64,000 bases of DNA from Ceratorhiza oryzae-sativae (lineage: Eukaryota; Basidiomycota; Agaricomycetes; Cantharellales; Ceratobasidiaceae), in contig JARWMV010000250.1 in NCBI GenBank assembly GCA_030998015.1, positions 806,001-870,000 of the forward strand, given 5' to 3'. This document shows positions 35,186-47,543 of this stretch, piece by piece. The position numbers and the translations under genes are program-made. The notes below the pieces were generated by a model. It saw only the letters and a list, made by a program, of their open reading frames with translations. It did no database searches and was not told where the DNA came from. Position 1 is the first letter of the stretch, and the number at the start of each line of letters is the position of its first letter.

Positions 35186-38100
35186 CTACGAAGGGGGCGA
35201 CCCTGTGGCATCGTACGGTGGTGGCATACTATGACTGGTCGTTGGAGACACGCTCTTCTTTGGCGGAGCCCTCGGACCAGTAACTCTCCTCCCGATCCGC
35301 AAGGGCTGGACGGTTGTGCCGACTTTTCCGGCCATATAAACTGGACTCTTTTCATGGGTATTACTCCGAGGTCGCGTGCTATCGAGCGACCCCATCCTCT
35401 CTAGCGCGTGGTGTAACCCCTTGGGAGGGTCGAGCATCGCTGGATCAGCAAGCGAAGTGGCCCCGCCTACGCCACCACTGGAAGATGATCCACCAGGGTC
35501 TGTGCCGATAAGCGAATCCCATTGTGGATCAGCACTGGTTGTGCTCGTTGGAGCCAAGTTCGAAGGTCCATCACGAGTATAACCGGGCGCGGCCTCATCA
35601 TCCCAGTATGGCACCCTTCCAGACTGCGGCTGCTCAGATGTGGTATTGCTCGATACTTGTCCAGCACCGCCGTTGCTATCGGTGACGCTAGGCTGTACAG
35701 AGGCCGAGTCGTTGACCGGATTAGAAGAAGAATCTTGGCCGCTCAAAACCTCGCCAAATAGGGATGTGTGTGCTTGACCCGCTCCTGGTCCGGAGTGGTA
35801 TACCCCCGAGCTTCCTCCTGTATTGTTCGGACCAGCGGATCCAGCTCCTCCCGTTGCTTGAGTTGTCCCGGGACCACTAGAGTCGTGAAGCCTTGTCACA
35901 GCCACAGCATCAACACCACCCTGCCCCCCAGCGCCTCCAGGTCCGGCGTCATCCAATGGCAAATCGCGATACGGCTCAAACGAACCTTCTCCAATATGCA
36001 TATCCTGAGCACCAGCAGGTCCGTAATCGACACCCGGGTCGTACTGCGAGTCAGGTCCGCCCAGCCCCCCATCCGCATAACGAGCCTGGCCCTCGGGGGT
36101 ATTTTCATCGCGTATACCTCCGTCTGCGTAGCGCACGTTCACATTATTATTACCACCCGAGTCTCGACCACGTCTGTTTTGCTGATTCGAAGCAGCAGCT
36201 CCAGCAGCAGCAGCGGCACCCGCATATGCGTACGGCGCCCACGACGAAGTACCCGGCCCATCATGGAACGCCCCACCCGTGAGACGATTGCGCAACGACG
36301 GCCGACGCGCGTGACGTTCGCTCATCCCACCAGACCCATCGCCGCCTGAAGCGCGTTCGTAACCGCCTCCGCCGCCAGACCCGCTCCAGAAATCTGCGGC
36401 GTGCTTGGAGCCCCCCAAGGAACGCATCAGAAAGGCGGCGATACCGAGTAGTCCAACGGCACCGAGGATTCCGCCAATAATCGCACCTGCGAGGGCGCCG
36501 CCATGGAGCCCGCCATTTGGCACCGAGTTGATAGTTGTACTCGGGGATGGGATAAGAACCGCGCCAGTACCAGAAGGGATGATGAAGGCAGATGTAAGCA
36601 TCTGGGTATTCGATGGTGAAGAGAACGACATGATGGGCGTTGGAGACGGGGAAGGAGTCGTTCCGGGTGGCGGCTGTATCGTTGCGGGTGAAGACGTTTC
36701 GGGTGGTCGAGTGGTACCCACACTAGGACTAGACTGGCTTGGTGGCGAACTGGGCTCGGTTGTTGGTGGGGTTGACGAACCAAGACTAGCGTGCGAGGTC
36801 TCAACACTGGTCATTGACGGAGACTCTGCGACTGTATGCGTGGTGCCAGTGAGACTGGATTGAATCGGTATCCACGATGAAGCCGAAACACTCGATTGCG
36901 TCTCTGTCTCGGTCGAAACGACATTGGTAGAAACGATCGACGTTTGACTAGAGGTAATCGACGTAAGTGTCGTATTCGACGTCTGACTCGTGGCTACGGT
37001 GGCGGTGCTTGTAGCTTCGGTTGAAGTGCTCGACGTCGAGCAAAATATCCACCTTTCAAATTCATCCAAGTAGGGACTGCAGGACGATGTGGCTGAGAAA
37101 GTTGTACTTGGAGTCGTGGAAGGTGTACTTGTAATAGTGCTTGTATTCGTCGAGATTGTGAGCGAGGTCACGGACGTCGTGCTCGTGGTGATCGAGGACG
37201 TGTTGGTGGTGATAGAGTGCGTGATAGACGGTGTATTCGTCATGGAAGTCGTGTTGCTAGTAAGCGTCGTGCAAGGGAATGTGGTATACCATTCCAAGCT
37301 CGCAATCCACGAGCTGCACAGGGGAGGCCCTCGAGACGTCGTGCTCGTGGTAATGGACTGAGTCGAATTAGTGGAAGTGGTACTTGTGCTGGTCGTGTTT
37401 ACCGAGGAAGTGCACGTCACCCCAACCCAGGTCTCCAGTTTGTCGATATACGAGCTACAAGGCCACCAAGTAGAGAACGTTGTCGTATTGGTATATGAAG
37501 AAGTGGGGGTTCCTGAAGACGTAGTGTTCGACGATGAAGTACAAGGCACGCTAACCCATTCCTCCCAATAAGACATGTAAGAACTACACTCCCACGAAGA
37601 CGAGGTTGACAAACACCAAGTTCCGTAAGTCCAATCCTCGAGCGAGTTGATATATTGGCTGCACGGCCATGAGATAGTCGAGGTCGGAGTAGGCGTTGTA
37701 GAGGGTGTAGATGTAGTGATGGTGGTAGTTCTATTGATATAGGATGTGGGCGGGGGGATGGAACTGGTGTAACGTGTGCTAGGAGGCGGTGCACTTGACG
37801 TAGACGGCGGCGCACTTGACGTTGGAGGTGGCCTACTTGATGTCGGGGGTGGCCTACTTGAAGTCAAAGGTGGTCTGCTTGATGTGGGAGGCTGGCTTGA
37901 TGTTGGGGGCCTGCTCGACGTGGGTGGCCGACTCGAAGTCGGGGGTTCCGGGCAACTATAGATGGTCTCTATAGGCACCCGAGTACGATATACACGGGTA
38001 ATCGTGATTGGGACGCCATCCGGGGCTCTGGGCTTAAGATCATAAACTATGCGGGTTCAGCGCGCATTATTACGAGCCACACAAGATGAAAATATACACA

Positions 38101-38412
38101 CGCACCACTCGCAGTCCTCTTTGGGACTGGTCGGTACGTGTCCGACGTGCTAGTTGTGCTACGGATCGTAAACTGCCGAAGCGTAGAAAGGCTAAACAAC
38201 CTCCTAACAGCTTGTTCGATGTTCGAGCGTCTACCAGTTAAACGAATAGAGGCCTACCGAGTTGTAGTTGGGGTGCTTGTCGTGCTAGGAGGATACGAAT
38301 ATGATACTGTCCAGGTAGTAACCGGCCGGATCGCATACACGGTGGATATGGGCACTGCGCCCTGGCACGACTGCTGTCGCTTGACCAGCGCGCCTTGCTG
38401 CTCGTCGTGCAT
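35186..38412 (-). CDS. Mucin-like single-pass membrane protein with five Cys/Trp modules
   Basis: A protein of about 1000 residues, otherwise unrecognised. Order: a short N-terminal region with a Lys-Arg site (LVKRQQSCQG), a Pro/Ser/Thr tandem region (PPTSSRPPTSSR...), five copies of a Cys/Trp module of about 20 residues (for example CSQYINSLEDWTYGTWC and CSSYIDKLETWVGVTC) separated by Thr/Ser linkers fit for O-mannosylation, a long Ser/Thr stalk, one membrane helix (AGAIIGGILGAVGLLGIAAF), and a cytosolic Gly/Ala/Asn-rich tail ending DATGSPPS at 35188. The layout recalls cell-wall sensors such as Wsc or Mid2 but without their known domains. The start is uncertain: the ATG at 38412 is in frame, while a better signal peptide (MRVNAIKGVGWALDC, 38533) lies one frame off. 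The first splice (near 38260) also leaves a one-base mismatch. Confidence 0.8.
37030..37680 (-). repeat. Five-copy protein module C-S-x-[YW]-[IML]-x3-E-x-W-x(4-5)-C
   Basis: Copies (coding order) lie near 37613-37672, 37535-37598, 37418-37475, 37262-37325 and 37030-37085. Shared positions are the first Cys-Ser, an aromatic residue, an aliphatic residue, Glu, Trp and a second Cys. The fifth copy is shortest (CSPYLDEFERWIFC). Each probably forms a small disulfide-closed helix. Confidence 0.8.
37785..37960 (-). repeat. Tandem Pro-Pro-Thr-Ser-Ser coding repeat
   Basis: About ten imperfect units of 15-21 bases encode PPTSSRPPTSSRPPTSSQ and similar. It is a low-complexity stalk that can vary in copy number. 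Confidence 0.8.
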
Positions 38413-38533
38413 GGTCGACGTACGGAGTAGCGCGGAAACAGAACGGAACGAGGGGGCTCCCGGCCGTGCTTGAAACGATCACATAGAAACAATCGAGCGC
38501 CCAGCCCACACCCTTTATTGCATTAACCCTCAT

Positions 38534-38881
38534 CGTGGCCGCCAACATCAATGTAAGCCCAGGGATTTGCGCTATTCGCCTCCAGACCCTGAGAGCTGTG
38601 CTAGCCACGACCTCAGCCATGCTTCTGGCAATTCGACATTCAAACCGTGCCAGGAACAGGCGTGCTGTGCACTGCCTCGCGCGCAACCAGAGATATGAAC
38701 GAGTCCATGGTTACTCAAACGAAAACTAAAAAGCCCAACAGGATCCAAAAAGTGTTCTCGCAGCACGACATACATACGAGACAAAAAATGTTTACAGGAC
38801 TAGCAAAAAAAGAGAAAGAGTAATATAGAAAGAGTCCATTACATCGTCATTGCACAGTCCACATCGTCATCGTCGCCCCAC
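38534..38881. other. Intergenic region between mucin-like gene and heparinase-like gene
   Basis: No gene supported apart from the possible extended 5' end of the mucin-like gene. Open frames on both strands lack motifs. Confidence 0.4.
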
Positions 38882-41415
38882 CTAATTGTGACTCGTCAAC
38901 GACCACTGATCGATCGCGACCGTCGGTGGTGTTTTGAAGTCTGCAGCAGACATTCCACTCCATTGAGGATTGAACAAGACCTGCAGGCTCTGAGTTCCAC
39001 CAGTCGCCAGTGTGATGCACAGCACCGTCACTCCCGGGTTAGGCTGGTCGGTCTGACCAGCAGGGAGAGCCGGGTCCGAGGCGGCGCGAACAGCCTCCTT
39101 GGTCGAGAATCCAACGCCCTGCCCAGCGTTAAGGATCTTGACTTGCATCGTCTGGCCACCGAGTGCAAGGTTAGCAGTGGTTGGGTCACTGTTGTCAATA
39201 GTGACGGTCGCATTGGTGTGCATGCGCCACTCGACAGATTGCGAGACGTTGTTCAAATCGTCTTGGAGGAGGACCTGCTTACGTCCGTTGATAAAACGAA
39301 TACCACGCTTGATGGATCTAGGACAAAATTAGCATCTAACAAGAACGAATCATGACTAGACTCACTGTCCGTTGTAGGTCGTGGTCAAGTCGGTAGTGAA
39401 AAACGCGGTCGAGCTGTCGGGGACAGTCATGACCGTGCTCGAGCCCTGGCGCTCGCCGGTAGTGCCAAACTGGACAGTCGGCTGGGCGATAACGTTTTGG
39501 TTGGCATTGTTAACGAGCAGAGTGTTCTGGCCCTCGGTACGCTTGCGATAGTACAACCAGCGATCGCTTGTCTGCAATTCATTCTGGAAGTAGCCCTCTG
39601 AGAGATAGTCGCCCGATCCGAGCTCGCCGGCCCAACGTTGGCCCATAGCATCGAGAACAAAATCTCCAGCATCGAGATCACCGTGCGTTTGGTGACCGGT
39701 ATGGTTACCAGCCTTGATCGCGACGTAAACACCATTGTTGTCAGTCCAGCTGGTGCGCATAGCGGCCCACTGATCAAGGTTATTGTCAAAGTAATGATCG
39801 AGGGGCATGCCATCCCAGAACGCGCCGCGGACGGCGGGGTCGTACCAAAACATAGACCAAGGCTCGGCTGCGTCGGTGCGGTCACGCTGGAAAAGCATGT
39901 ACTGGGGCGAGTTAAAGTGCGAGGCGTAGAACATCATCGAGTTGGCAGTCGCGGTGAACTTGTTCGGGCCGTGGTCACCATAGTTGAACATCGACGTCAT
40001 GCCAGTAACGTGCATATGGTAGAGGCCGGTCAGGTTGTAGTCAGGAGCGATGAGGTTGTAATCGCTGCCAGTGGCGGTTATGAGCGCAGACGACATCTCC
40101 GAGTGACCGGTGGTACCGAAATACCAGTAGTTGGGGGTCTCGGACCAAGTACCATCGGACGAAGGGCCAAGAGCACAATTTTGTTGGGCGTTGGGGACGG
40201 TGAGGCCGAGCATAGTTTCCGCGGTGCCGGTCGGGTCATCGCCAAGAATGGCAAGAGCGCCCAGGGTAAGGCCGCCGTTGCAGACGCAATTCCAGTTACC
40301 GTTGACGCCGGTCTGCCACCAACCAAAGGCGCCATGCGAGGTGGGATCGTTGTACGACTTGACACCCCAGGTAAGACCAAGGGTGATGATCGACCACATG
40401 ATCTGCTCGCGCTGGGTCGGGGTCCAGGCATCGTACATCCAGTCGTAGCCAACGGCAAAGGCGGCAGTAAACTCGGCGACATCGAGGAAGTGCTTGGTGT
40501 ACCAGTTGTCACCGGTCTGGCCAAAAGGCTGGGTACCGTTGCCAGCCGCGTTCTACGAAGCCAGGGTCAGAATCTAGTGTTGAAAAAATTTTGATCGATC
40601 CAAAAATACCTGGAGTTCCTTCCACGCACGATCGACCCACTTGGTGTCGTTGGTCATGCGATAGACGTATGCGAAGGCCTTGATGCGCTCTTTTACCTCA
40701 CGGGCGATATCGAGGACACCACTGCCCCCATCGATATAGTAAGCCTTGACAGGTTGATTGTAGTAGTCGGTCGCGTTGCCGAAGATCGTGTCGTTCCAGC
40801 CCTTGAGGTAAGGGTCGGTCTGGATGAGGGTGGGTAGCACGGCCCACTTGTAGGCTGGGGCAATGATTCGGGGGCGGTCTGGACGGACGCTCGTGGCCTT
40901 GGGGTTCGTCGGCTTGAAGCTGTCACTGGGCCATGCGAGGGCACCCCCCTGGGCGCCAAAAGTGGGCGAGGTGAAAGCGGCAGTGTTGGTCTGGGGTAAT
41001 GACCGAAATGAGCAGATAATCCAGCTATTCGGTTTGGGATACGTACTGTGGCTGGGTAGATAGGGACTTGGTTGTACGAATCAGTCGCGGTCGCGAACCG
41101 GCCAATGGCGTTCTTCATGCTGGCGGCGGAGCTCTCCGCGGCTGGGCTGTTGGGGTCAGCCGCAGCGTTGGACGACTTGTGGCTGCTCTTGCGAGAGCCA
41201 ACTACACCGCCAACGACCGCGCCGATGATGATGAGAATGAGAATCGGGACACCACATTTGATCCACGGGCTTGTGCCCTTCTTTTTCTTTTCTGGTTCGT
41301 TCCCAAAAGCTGCTGAAGAACCATTATAGTATGGATCGCCTGAGCCGTAAGGATTGGGTGCTTGTTGATACTGTACGTCGGAGTGCCTCTGACCTGCATC
41401 ATATGACCCTCCCAT
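38882..41415 (-). CDS. Membrane-anchored heparinase II/III-like polysaccharide lyase
   Basis: The ATG at 41415 gives a cytosolic tail (MGGSYDAGQRHSDVQYQQAP), a Lys-rich stop, one membrane helix (VPILILIIIGAVVGGVVG) and a long outside part, a type II membrane layout. The outer part has the helical barrel (WAVLPTLIQTDPYLKGWND; VKERIKAFAYVYRMTNDTKW; MYDAWTPTQREQIMWSIITL) and the heparinase II/III beta domain with HQTHGDLDAGDFVLDAMGQR, EYF-like EGYFQNELQTSDRW, and a C-terminal beta sandwich (VEWRMHTNATVTIDNSD). Family members cleave acidic polysaccharides; the fungal substrate is unknown and may be the cell wall. The His in QTHGDLDAGD is the conserved active-site region. Four introns are seen, and the whole frame is intact to TAG at 38882. 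Confidence 0.9.
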
Positions 41416-41963
41416 CTTGCCTGTGAGGGGGCAAGACTATCAAAAAGCGCAAGAAAAAGTAGAGAGTGTGGGTCGAGTTTGCCGAGAAAAAGTATAAAAC
41501 AAGTTTCTGTAAAAGACGCGATGGGAGGGGGTGGTGGTGGTAGCAACGCAAGGGGAGCAACGCCTTGGTTCATAAACCAGCGGATGGAACACGACCCTGA
41601 AATTGCAATATCCGGCGGCTATGAATAGGTCCACGGCCGCACGGGCACAAAATAGCCCACATTCGGAATCGAAGACCACCACGCCTCTGTGTCGCGACAC
41701 AGCCGATTTAAACTTGGACACCGGCTCTTTTTTCGGTGCTTTTCTTGTATCCAGCCCGCGAAATTCTGTGCCGGTTTCAACTCACACGGCAAGTTGCGGA
41801 ACTCTATTAACCCCCCTAGTGCACCCAACAAAACGCGGCTAGAAACCCAGAGAAATCTACAATACAAGTTACTTTCATCCTCATGTTAAAAAGTCTTGGC
41901 ACGGCTCCGCAAAACGTCAACGCCCTCAAAGCCGAAATCAAACACGCGGGTTCCTGGACCCCT
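41416..41963. other. Intergenic region upstream of the heparinase-like gene
   Basis: Contains that gene's promoter (minus strand) and the 3' end of the next minus-strand gene. Open frames on both strands have no motif. Confidence 0.45.
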
Positions 41964-42956
41964 TCAAGACGTCTTGGCCTCTTCGATACTCCAGGCGCCA
42001 GCTCCCCCACGCATACAATCTACCCAGTCCTTCTTGGCGACTTCCACATCATAACTCTCGATCTCCCACATTGCCCTCTTGAACGCAGCCAGCAGGCTAA
42101 ACCTCCCTTTTGGACAAGTTGGAATAAGCCCCTCGAGCTGTCTCAGATACTGGCTATAAAACATCGACGTCGCCCGAGCAAAGAGCATCATTGGGGGAGC
42201 AGCTGGCTTGACCACTAATGACACTAGGTTCGGCGGTAGAGCTGGGAAAGGAGTGTGTGTGGTGGTTTCGCCATCAGGCACAGGCATAGGTACGGGGTCC
42301 AGGCACATGCGCCCGATATCGGTTGGAGCGTCCGGGAGGCCAAACGCAGCAGATATTGCATAGGTAATATTGCATTCAGAGGCCATCGAAATGCGGATAT
42401 GCGAAAGCTCTGGGCAAGGCGCCGTAAGAGGTGCAAAACACCCCGCTGCGTTTCGTCTGGGCAAGCCCGCGGTATGAAACCTCTTGAGAACTGGCATTGA
42501 GAGTGTCATAGAGGGTGTCGGATGATCACCGCATAGAACTAGATCGGTCAAACAAGGAAACGACGCGTCAAATACGGTTTGAAAGACTCTGTGCACGGCA
42601 ATATCCTTTGACCGAACGTGCAGAGTCAAAGACCGGACCGTTCGATAAATAAGCCCCCACAACGCTCTCAGCGCATTTTCAAACCCGACACAGTCCAGTC
42701 GTGAGGACCTTTCGGCAACAAATATATGCTGAACGTATGTGGCGTTTTTTGGATCACGTTCAAAGTGATCGAGGAGCATTTGTACGTGAGCAAAATCATG
42801 CGCGGCAACCACGCGATAAAGGAGCGGGTGCGTTGACACGTAGAAAGAACGCGAGACCAAAGCAAGCGAACGAGCTGTGGAGCCATCGTCTTCGCTGCAT
42901 GCGGCCTGAAAGACCAAAAACGCGATTTCGGGGGGAAGTAAAGAGAAAGAAGGCAT
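41964..42956 (-). CDS. F-box-like protein, single exon
   Basis: The ATG at 42956 starts MPSFSLLPPEIAFLVFQAAC, then SLALVSRSFYVSTHPLLYRV, the usual F-box-like pattern (LPxEI...A..C..W or F...P.LY..V) of agaricomycete proteins. The rest (about 280 residues) is rich in Leu with spaced strands (VRSLTLHVRSKDIAV; CLTDLVLCGDHPTPSMTL; PCPELSHIRISM), as in proteins with degenerate leucine-rich repeats. F-box proteins are the substrate receptors of SCF ubiquitin ligases; the target here is unknown. The frame stays open upstream to 43271, with another ATG at 43109, but that extension has low-content sequence and I prefer 42956. No intron is needed. Confidence 0.75.
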   Translation of the reverse strand: MPSFSLLPPEIAFLVFQAACSEDDGSTARSLALVSRSFYVSTHPLLYRVVAAHDFAHVQMLLDHFERDPKNATYVQHIFVAERSSRLDCVGFENALRALWGLIYRTVRSLTLHVRSKDIAVHRVFQTVFDASFPCLTDLVLCGDHPTPSMTLSMPVLKRFHTAGLPRRNAAGCFAPLTAPCPELSHIRISMASECNITYAISAAFGLPDAPTDIGRMCLDPVPMPVPDGETTTHTPFPALPPNLVSLVVKPAAPPMMLFARATSMFYSQYLRQLEGLIPTCPKGRFSLLAAFKRAMWEIESYDVEVAKKDWVDCMRGGAGAWSIEEAKTS

Positions 42957-44629
42957 CGTGCGAGTAGGGTAGATAGGCTCCGCAGGGTGTTCATCGGTCG
43001 GTATTTCAAGGGGTGGTGTTGTTGGTGATCTTATCTGATAAGATCTAGCAAATGAAATCTGCGAATTCCAGGGCGACAGCCTGGTCCCTCGAGTCGTGAG
43101 AGTTTTCATGTGGCAGAAGTTATCATAGCACGTGTTGGTAGCCGATCGTCCGTTTGCCCTGAAGAAAAGAGGGGGGTTCGTTGACAGTTGGCGCTCGAAC
43201 AACGGGTGCAACAATAGATAACAATCTACTTTTAACCAGATCTGGACCAGACGAACAAACTTACTACACACGAGGCTTAAATGTGGTACGGTTCACCGAG
43301 ATTGATCGACACATTGCCTTGAATTCCAGACAATGGAAATCGGCGCCAATCGTGTCTAGACCGCACACACAATTGCCGTACTCCCGAGGGAGTAAGAGAG
43401 ACAGCGAGATTCTGGTTTACGCCGGATGAGTGCCCACAGTAACGCAACCCGATTGACTGAGTGGATCCAGACGAGCGGATGGAAGAAGTAATATAGGTGT
43501 TCCGGCCATAGAAGTTCACCCGATGGCTATGCGGGGACCCACACCTCTTCCTAATCGTGGCTGTACTTGGGGCGGCGATTGACGTCTATCAAGCTCACCG
43601 TATTTCAGGCACCCCGATTAGCTCCGGGGCGATGTCATCCGTGTATGTGGTACAGAAGAAGTAAGTGGGAGCTGCGGGGGTTCTACGCAACATCCAGTCT
43701 ATTCTACAAGAGGTGTCCTCGACGGGCGGAAGCCTAGAGCCTTATCACTGGAGAAAATGATATGAGCCGAAAAATCAGGTTAGAACATATGGCACAAGAA
43801 TACGATGGATTATATCAGTAGACGTGAGCCTATCGGTCATATCCCACGAGATGAGGCTTCTACTATGGGAGCCAGCCACCTCTCCTTGAATAGGTACCGG
43901 GCAGAAGCTGGGGCGGAATCGTACCAGAGGTTGGTTCATGTCTTCATTATGCCTAATTTTACACTCGAACCTGTCGAATAATAATAATATGCAGTTGTAG
44001 CTAAAATACCCATGACCCCACCCTTGTATAGTTGTACCTATTTGCACAAAGTTTAACCTTTCATTTGTTGCTGGGAAGGTGCAGCCATGCAAAACGTGCT
44101 TGGAGTAGAACTTGGTAAATATTGGTTTGCCGTGTTGGGCTCTCCCAAACGTTTGAAAATGGATAGCAATTGATATCGAGGCTCCGATCCATATGAATAA
44201 TCATATTTTCTGTGTTTATCCCCCGCAAAAATGAACCTAGTTTGTGCACGACTCGAAGACAATGATGACTGGTCAAAGAGTGAGACCCTGTAGGACCTGA
44301 AGCTGTGACATCGATTTTCAACATTTTTTCCACAATGACTCAACTGAGCTCGAATCTTGCGCCATGGGCGTAATGTCATCATCTACGCATTCTCGTCAGT
44401 TTGTGAGTAATAATATCTAAACTGGAACTTGAGCGTAGGATTCTTGGCCTTGAGGGTGTTCGAAGTCCTCGGATGACACTCCTCTTACCGCTCTAGCATC
44501 ATAAGCCCCGCCGGTAACGCTCTACATTTGCTGTGCGCCACCGACCGATCGCCTGAAATTTACCGTTCGCGATAACGTCTACATACTCCTTGAAATACAC
44601 ATAGAACTTTACTTGAGCTCTACTTCGAT
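42957..44629. other. Long intergenic region, no gene seen
   Basis: About 1.6 kb without a supported gene. Short frames on the minus strand (43277-43519, 43775-44092, 44053-44382) lack motifs and splice partners. The right end holds the promoter of the GNL1-like gene. Confidence 0.4.
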
Positions 44630-46792
44630 ATGCCTCGCCGAATACCCTACTCTGGCAAAAAACGGAAGCTCCAATTGCAGGAGAAACGAGCCACCAAACG
44701 AGGAGACCTTCCAGCCCCCGATCCGGAGAAAAATAAAAGAAAGTTAAAACGTACAAGGAGACCAGCGGCCGATAGCGATGTGGCTTTATCAGCCGCGGCG
44801 CGGGCTCGAATGCTCGTCTCGTCATTCTTGAACCCTCTGCAGAGTTCCTCGAAGTCTCGAAGAAAGCCGCTGCAACGGAAATACTCGAGCGACCTGTTCC
44901 TGAGGGTTCAAGAATACTAAAAGTAGGAATACCCAATGGGGGAACGGCTGGTATGCCCACAACGCCCGAAGTGGAGGTATGGCATGTCGAAGAAGGAAGT
45001 CGAGGCCAATGAGGCAGGACTTTTCGCAAAGTTGGTCCATATGAATTATAAGTACACGGTGGCTCTAATAATCTCATTGCTCGTAGTGGACCACGCAAAC
45101 TGATGAAGTCATCAATGTCTGGCGACAAGCTAATCTTATCGCGCTTTCGACCGACTCAGCCCCCAGCATTCTCCCTGCACCTACTTATTACGAGCGCAAT
45201 ATTGAAGTCTGGCGCCAGTTTTGGAGGGTGTGCGAGCTCTCGTCAATCCTAATGCTCCTCCTCGATGCTCGATGCCCGCGTTACACTATCCTCCTTCCCT
45301 CGACGCTTACATCAAATCCTACGTCCTGCAAGGCAAGTTATTCTAGTGTTAACAAAAGTCGACATTGTGGGGGAAACTTGTGCCGATGCGTGGAAAAAAT
45401 GGCTACAGGAAAAGCATGGGAGAGACGGTGTCCAAGTCATTGGGGTACAAAGTTATCAAGAAGTAAGCCTATGGTGAGTCAAGGTAGAGTGCATCAAAGT
45501 GATCTCATATCCCGTAGCTGAGTCCATCGTTAGGTTCTAAGGTGCGGCATAAACCCCATATACCTCCCAATCTTCTTGGAGAACTTCAAGCCGCGTTGAG
45601 GGCGGCACACGAGGCTCTCATAGAACCGCCCCAGCACATCAAGGGCGAGCCAGAAAAGTTGAAGAATTGGCGACCGGCTGTACGAACACAAGTGGACTGG
45701 GAGGCAATCAGCCGGAGGGATGCCCAACCAGTTGTTGTAACCTCACCTCAAGATCACGAGCCTTTACGGGGTGACGAACCATCTAAGGAGGATGAAGATG
45801 ATGGCATGACTTCAAAAGAATACTCGCAGAAGGAGTTCTTGACGATTGGGCTAATTGGTAAGTGGGAAGCCGGCACCGAACAGAAGAATATTGACTTGGA
45901 TTAGGACAACCCAACGTAGGCAAATCGTCCTTGCTAAATGCGCTTTTTGGCGAGCATAAAGTCAAAGCTTCAAGAACACCCGGGAAGGTACATACGGATG
46001 ACACTTACCGTTCGTGGTCAACGCTTAAACCCCTATCTATTAGACGAAGCACTTCCAAACGCTCTTTTTGACACCAGAAATCCGCCTCGTGGATTGTCCT
46101 GGATTAGTCCTACCAGCATTGATTCCTATGGAACTTCAAGTATTGTCGAATATCCTACCGATCTCTCAAATACCCGCTCTCCCCGCGTGTATCCGCTACG
46201 CTGGGAACCTAATGCCCATTGAGGAGATTTTTGGTGTTGACCGAGCGATGCTCGAGCCAGAAGAGGTGGTTGAAGATAAACGGACTTGGAGAGGAGGCAT
46301 GCGCCCACCGAAAGTAAAGGAGCCCGCGGAACACGGGTGGACAGCGTTGCAGGTCATGAGTGCTTATGCGACAAAACGAGGGTGGCAAACAGCCAGAACT
46401 GGATGGCCTGACGATATGCGAGCTGGAAATTCGAGTGAGTCGGTTATATTCATGCTGAATGGCAAGCTAAACGATGTGTAGTGATGAGAAGTATTGTGGA
46501 GGGAAAGGTTCATTGGTCATTCTGGCCACCAGACTCCAACCCACCTGCTAGTGGTTTAGGGATCTGGCTGCAGAATAATACGCATGAAGACGGAGACGGA
46601 GATCCCTCTAGTGATGAGGAAGAGAGCGAAGTTGAATCCGGGAAGGTATCTGACAGCGACGAACGTCTTTCGGAAACTAGTGAGGAAGCGGACGAAGATG
46701 TCAGCCGGGAATCGGCCCCCAAGGCCACGATTGGAAGATTCGCTGCTCTAGACATTGACGAAGACCAAGATGAAAATGAAGAGGATTCGTGA
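44630..46792 (+). CDS. GNL1/HSR1-type circularly permuted GTPase, with frame breaks
   Basis: The start MPRRIPYSGKKRKLQLQEKR matches the basic N-terminus of GNL1. Conserved blocks follow: ERNIEVWRQFWRVCELSSIL, then the permuted GTPase order with G4 (LVLTKVDIV) first, later G1 (GLIGQPNVGKSSLLNALFGE), SRTPGKTKHFQTLFLTP and G3 (LVDCPGLVLP). The C-terminus is very acidic (SSDEEESEVESGK; DIDEDQDENEEDS). Relatives act in ribosome maturation or nucleocytoplasmic traffic. One-base slips occur near 44956 (before RPKWRYGMSKKEV), at 45273-45277 (CCC run before ALHYPPSLDAYI) and at 45335 (before VILVLTKVD). All restore the family sequence with one added base, so a sequencing cause is likely. Introns are present at about 45051, 45461, 45847, 45989 and 46433. 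Confidence 0.88.
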
Positions 46793-47543
46793 AGTTGATG
46801 CATACTCGCTAGTTAACTGTATAATCTACCGACTGAAATGAGCGCAGTCAAGTTAATACAAAAATGCTTCCGTTTCAGCAGAGGACTCGTATCGTACTAA
46901 AAAAAAAAAACTGAGACATTGAATTACATTATTCATAAGGTTTGGATGCTAAGGACGAGGCTTCAGCCGCCGTTTGAATGCATGCGTTTCCGGCCAATGA
47001 GCGCGGGTCCACAAACCGAGTTGGTGGTCCCTGAAGTTCCGCCGCACGGTCCATCGCCAAATGGTATATATAGTGCTGAGCGAGCTTATCCGCCTCTTTA
47101 CCACTCTGGCCTTTTGGCTTAGATCAAGTGTAGTATCTGTTCTTTTAGTCTTAATCGACTAAACGGTGGCATTGCCACCTACATCGATTATTCAATTTTT
47201 GCCGCCCGGGTAGCCGCTCCTCTGCTTGCACGAGCGGTTGCGAGATGACCATGCCATTGCAGTACTGGCTTGTGTCGTCGCGGGATTTTATTTTTATTAT
47301 TTTTCTTTCATCATTGCTAGGCCTAACCTTATTCTAATATTTTTAACAGAAGATAAAATTATCGGTAATTTTCTGAGTAAGTTTAGATCATATGATTGAC
47401 AAAATTCAATTCATTCCCGCTCAGCACACAAATATTTGACTTGTTTGATTCAAAAGTAATTGTTCAGCTAGACGTCAACCACTGCTTGTTGTTTTTAGAT
47501 CAGTCAATTCCTGTTCAAAGTAGGCCGTGGCTTACCTGTGAAC
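46793..47543. other. AT-rich intergenic region between convergent GNL1-like and HET-C genes
   Basis: No gene seen. The region is AT-rich with an A-run near 46905 and TATATATA near 47066. Confidence 0.5.

Noticed and set aside
39638..40594. Plus-strand open frame of 318 codons
   Set aside because: Mirror of the heparinase-like coding exon, which carries clear family motifs on the minus strand.
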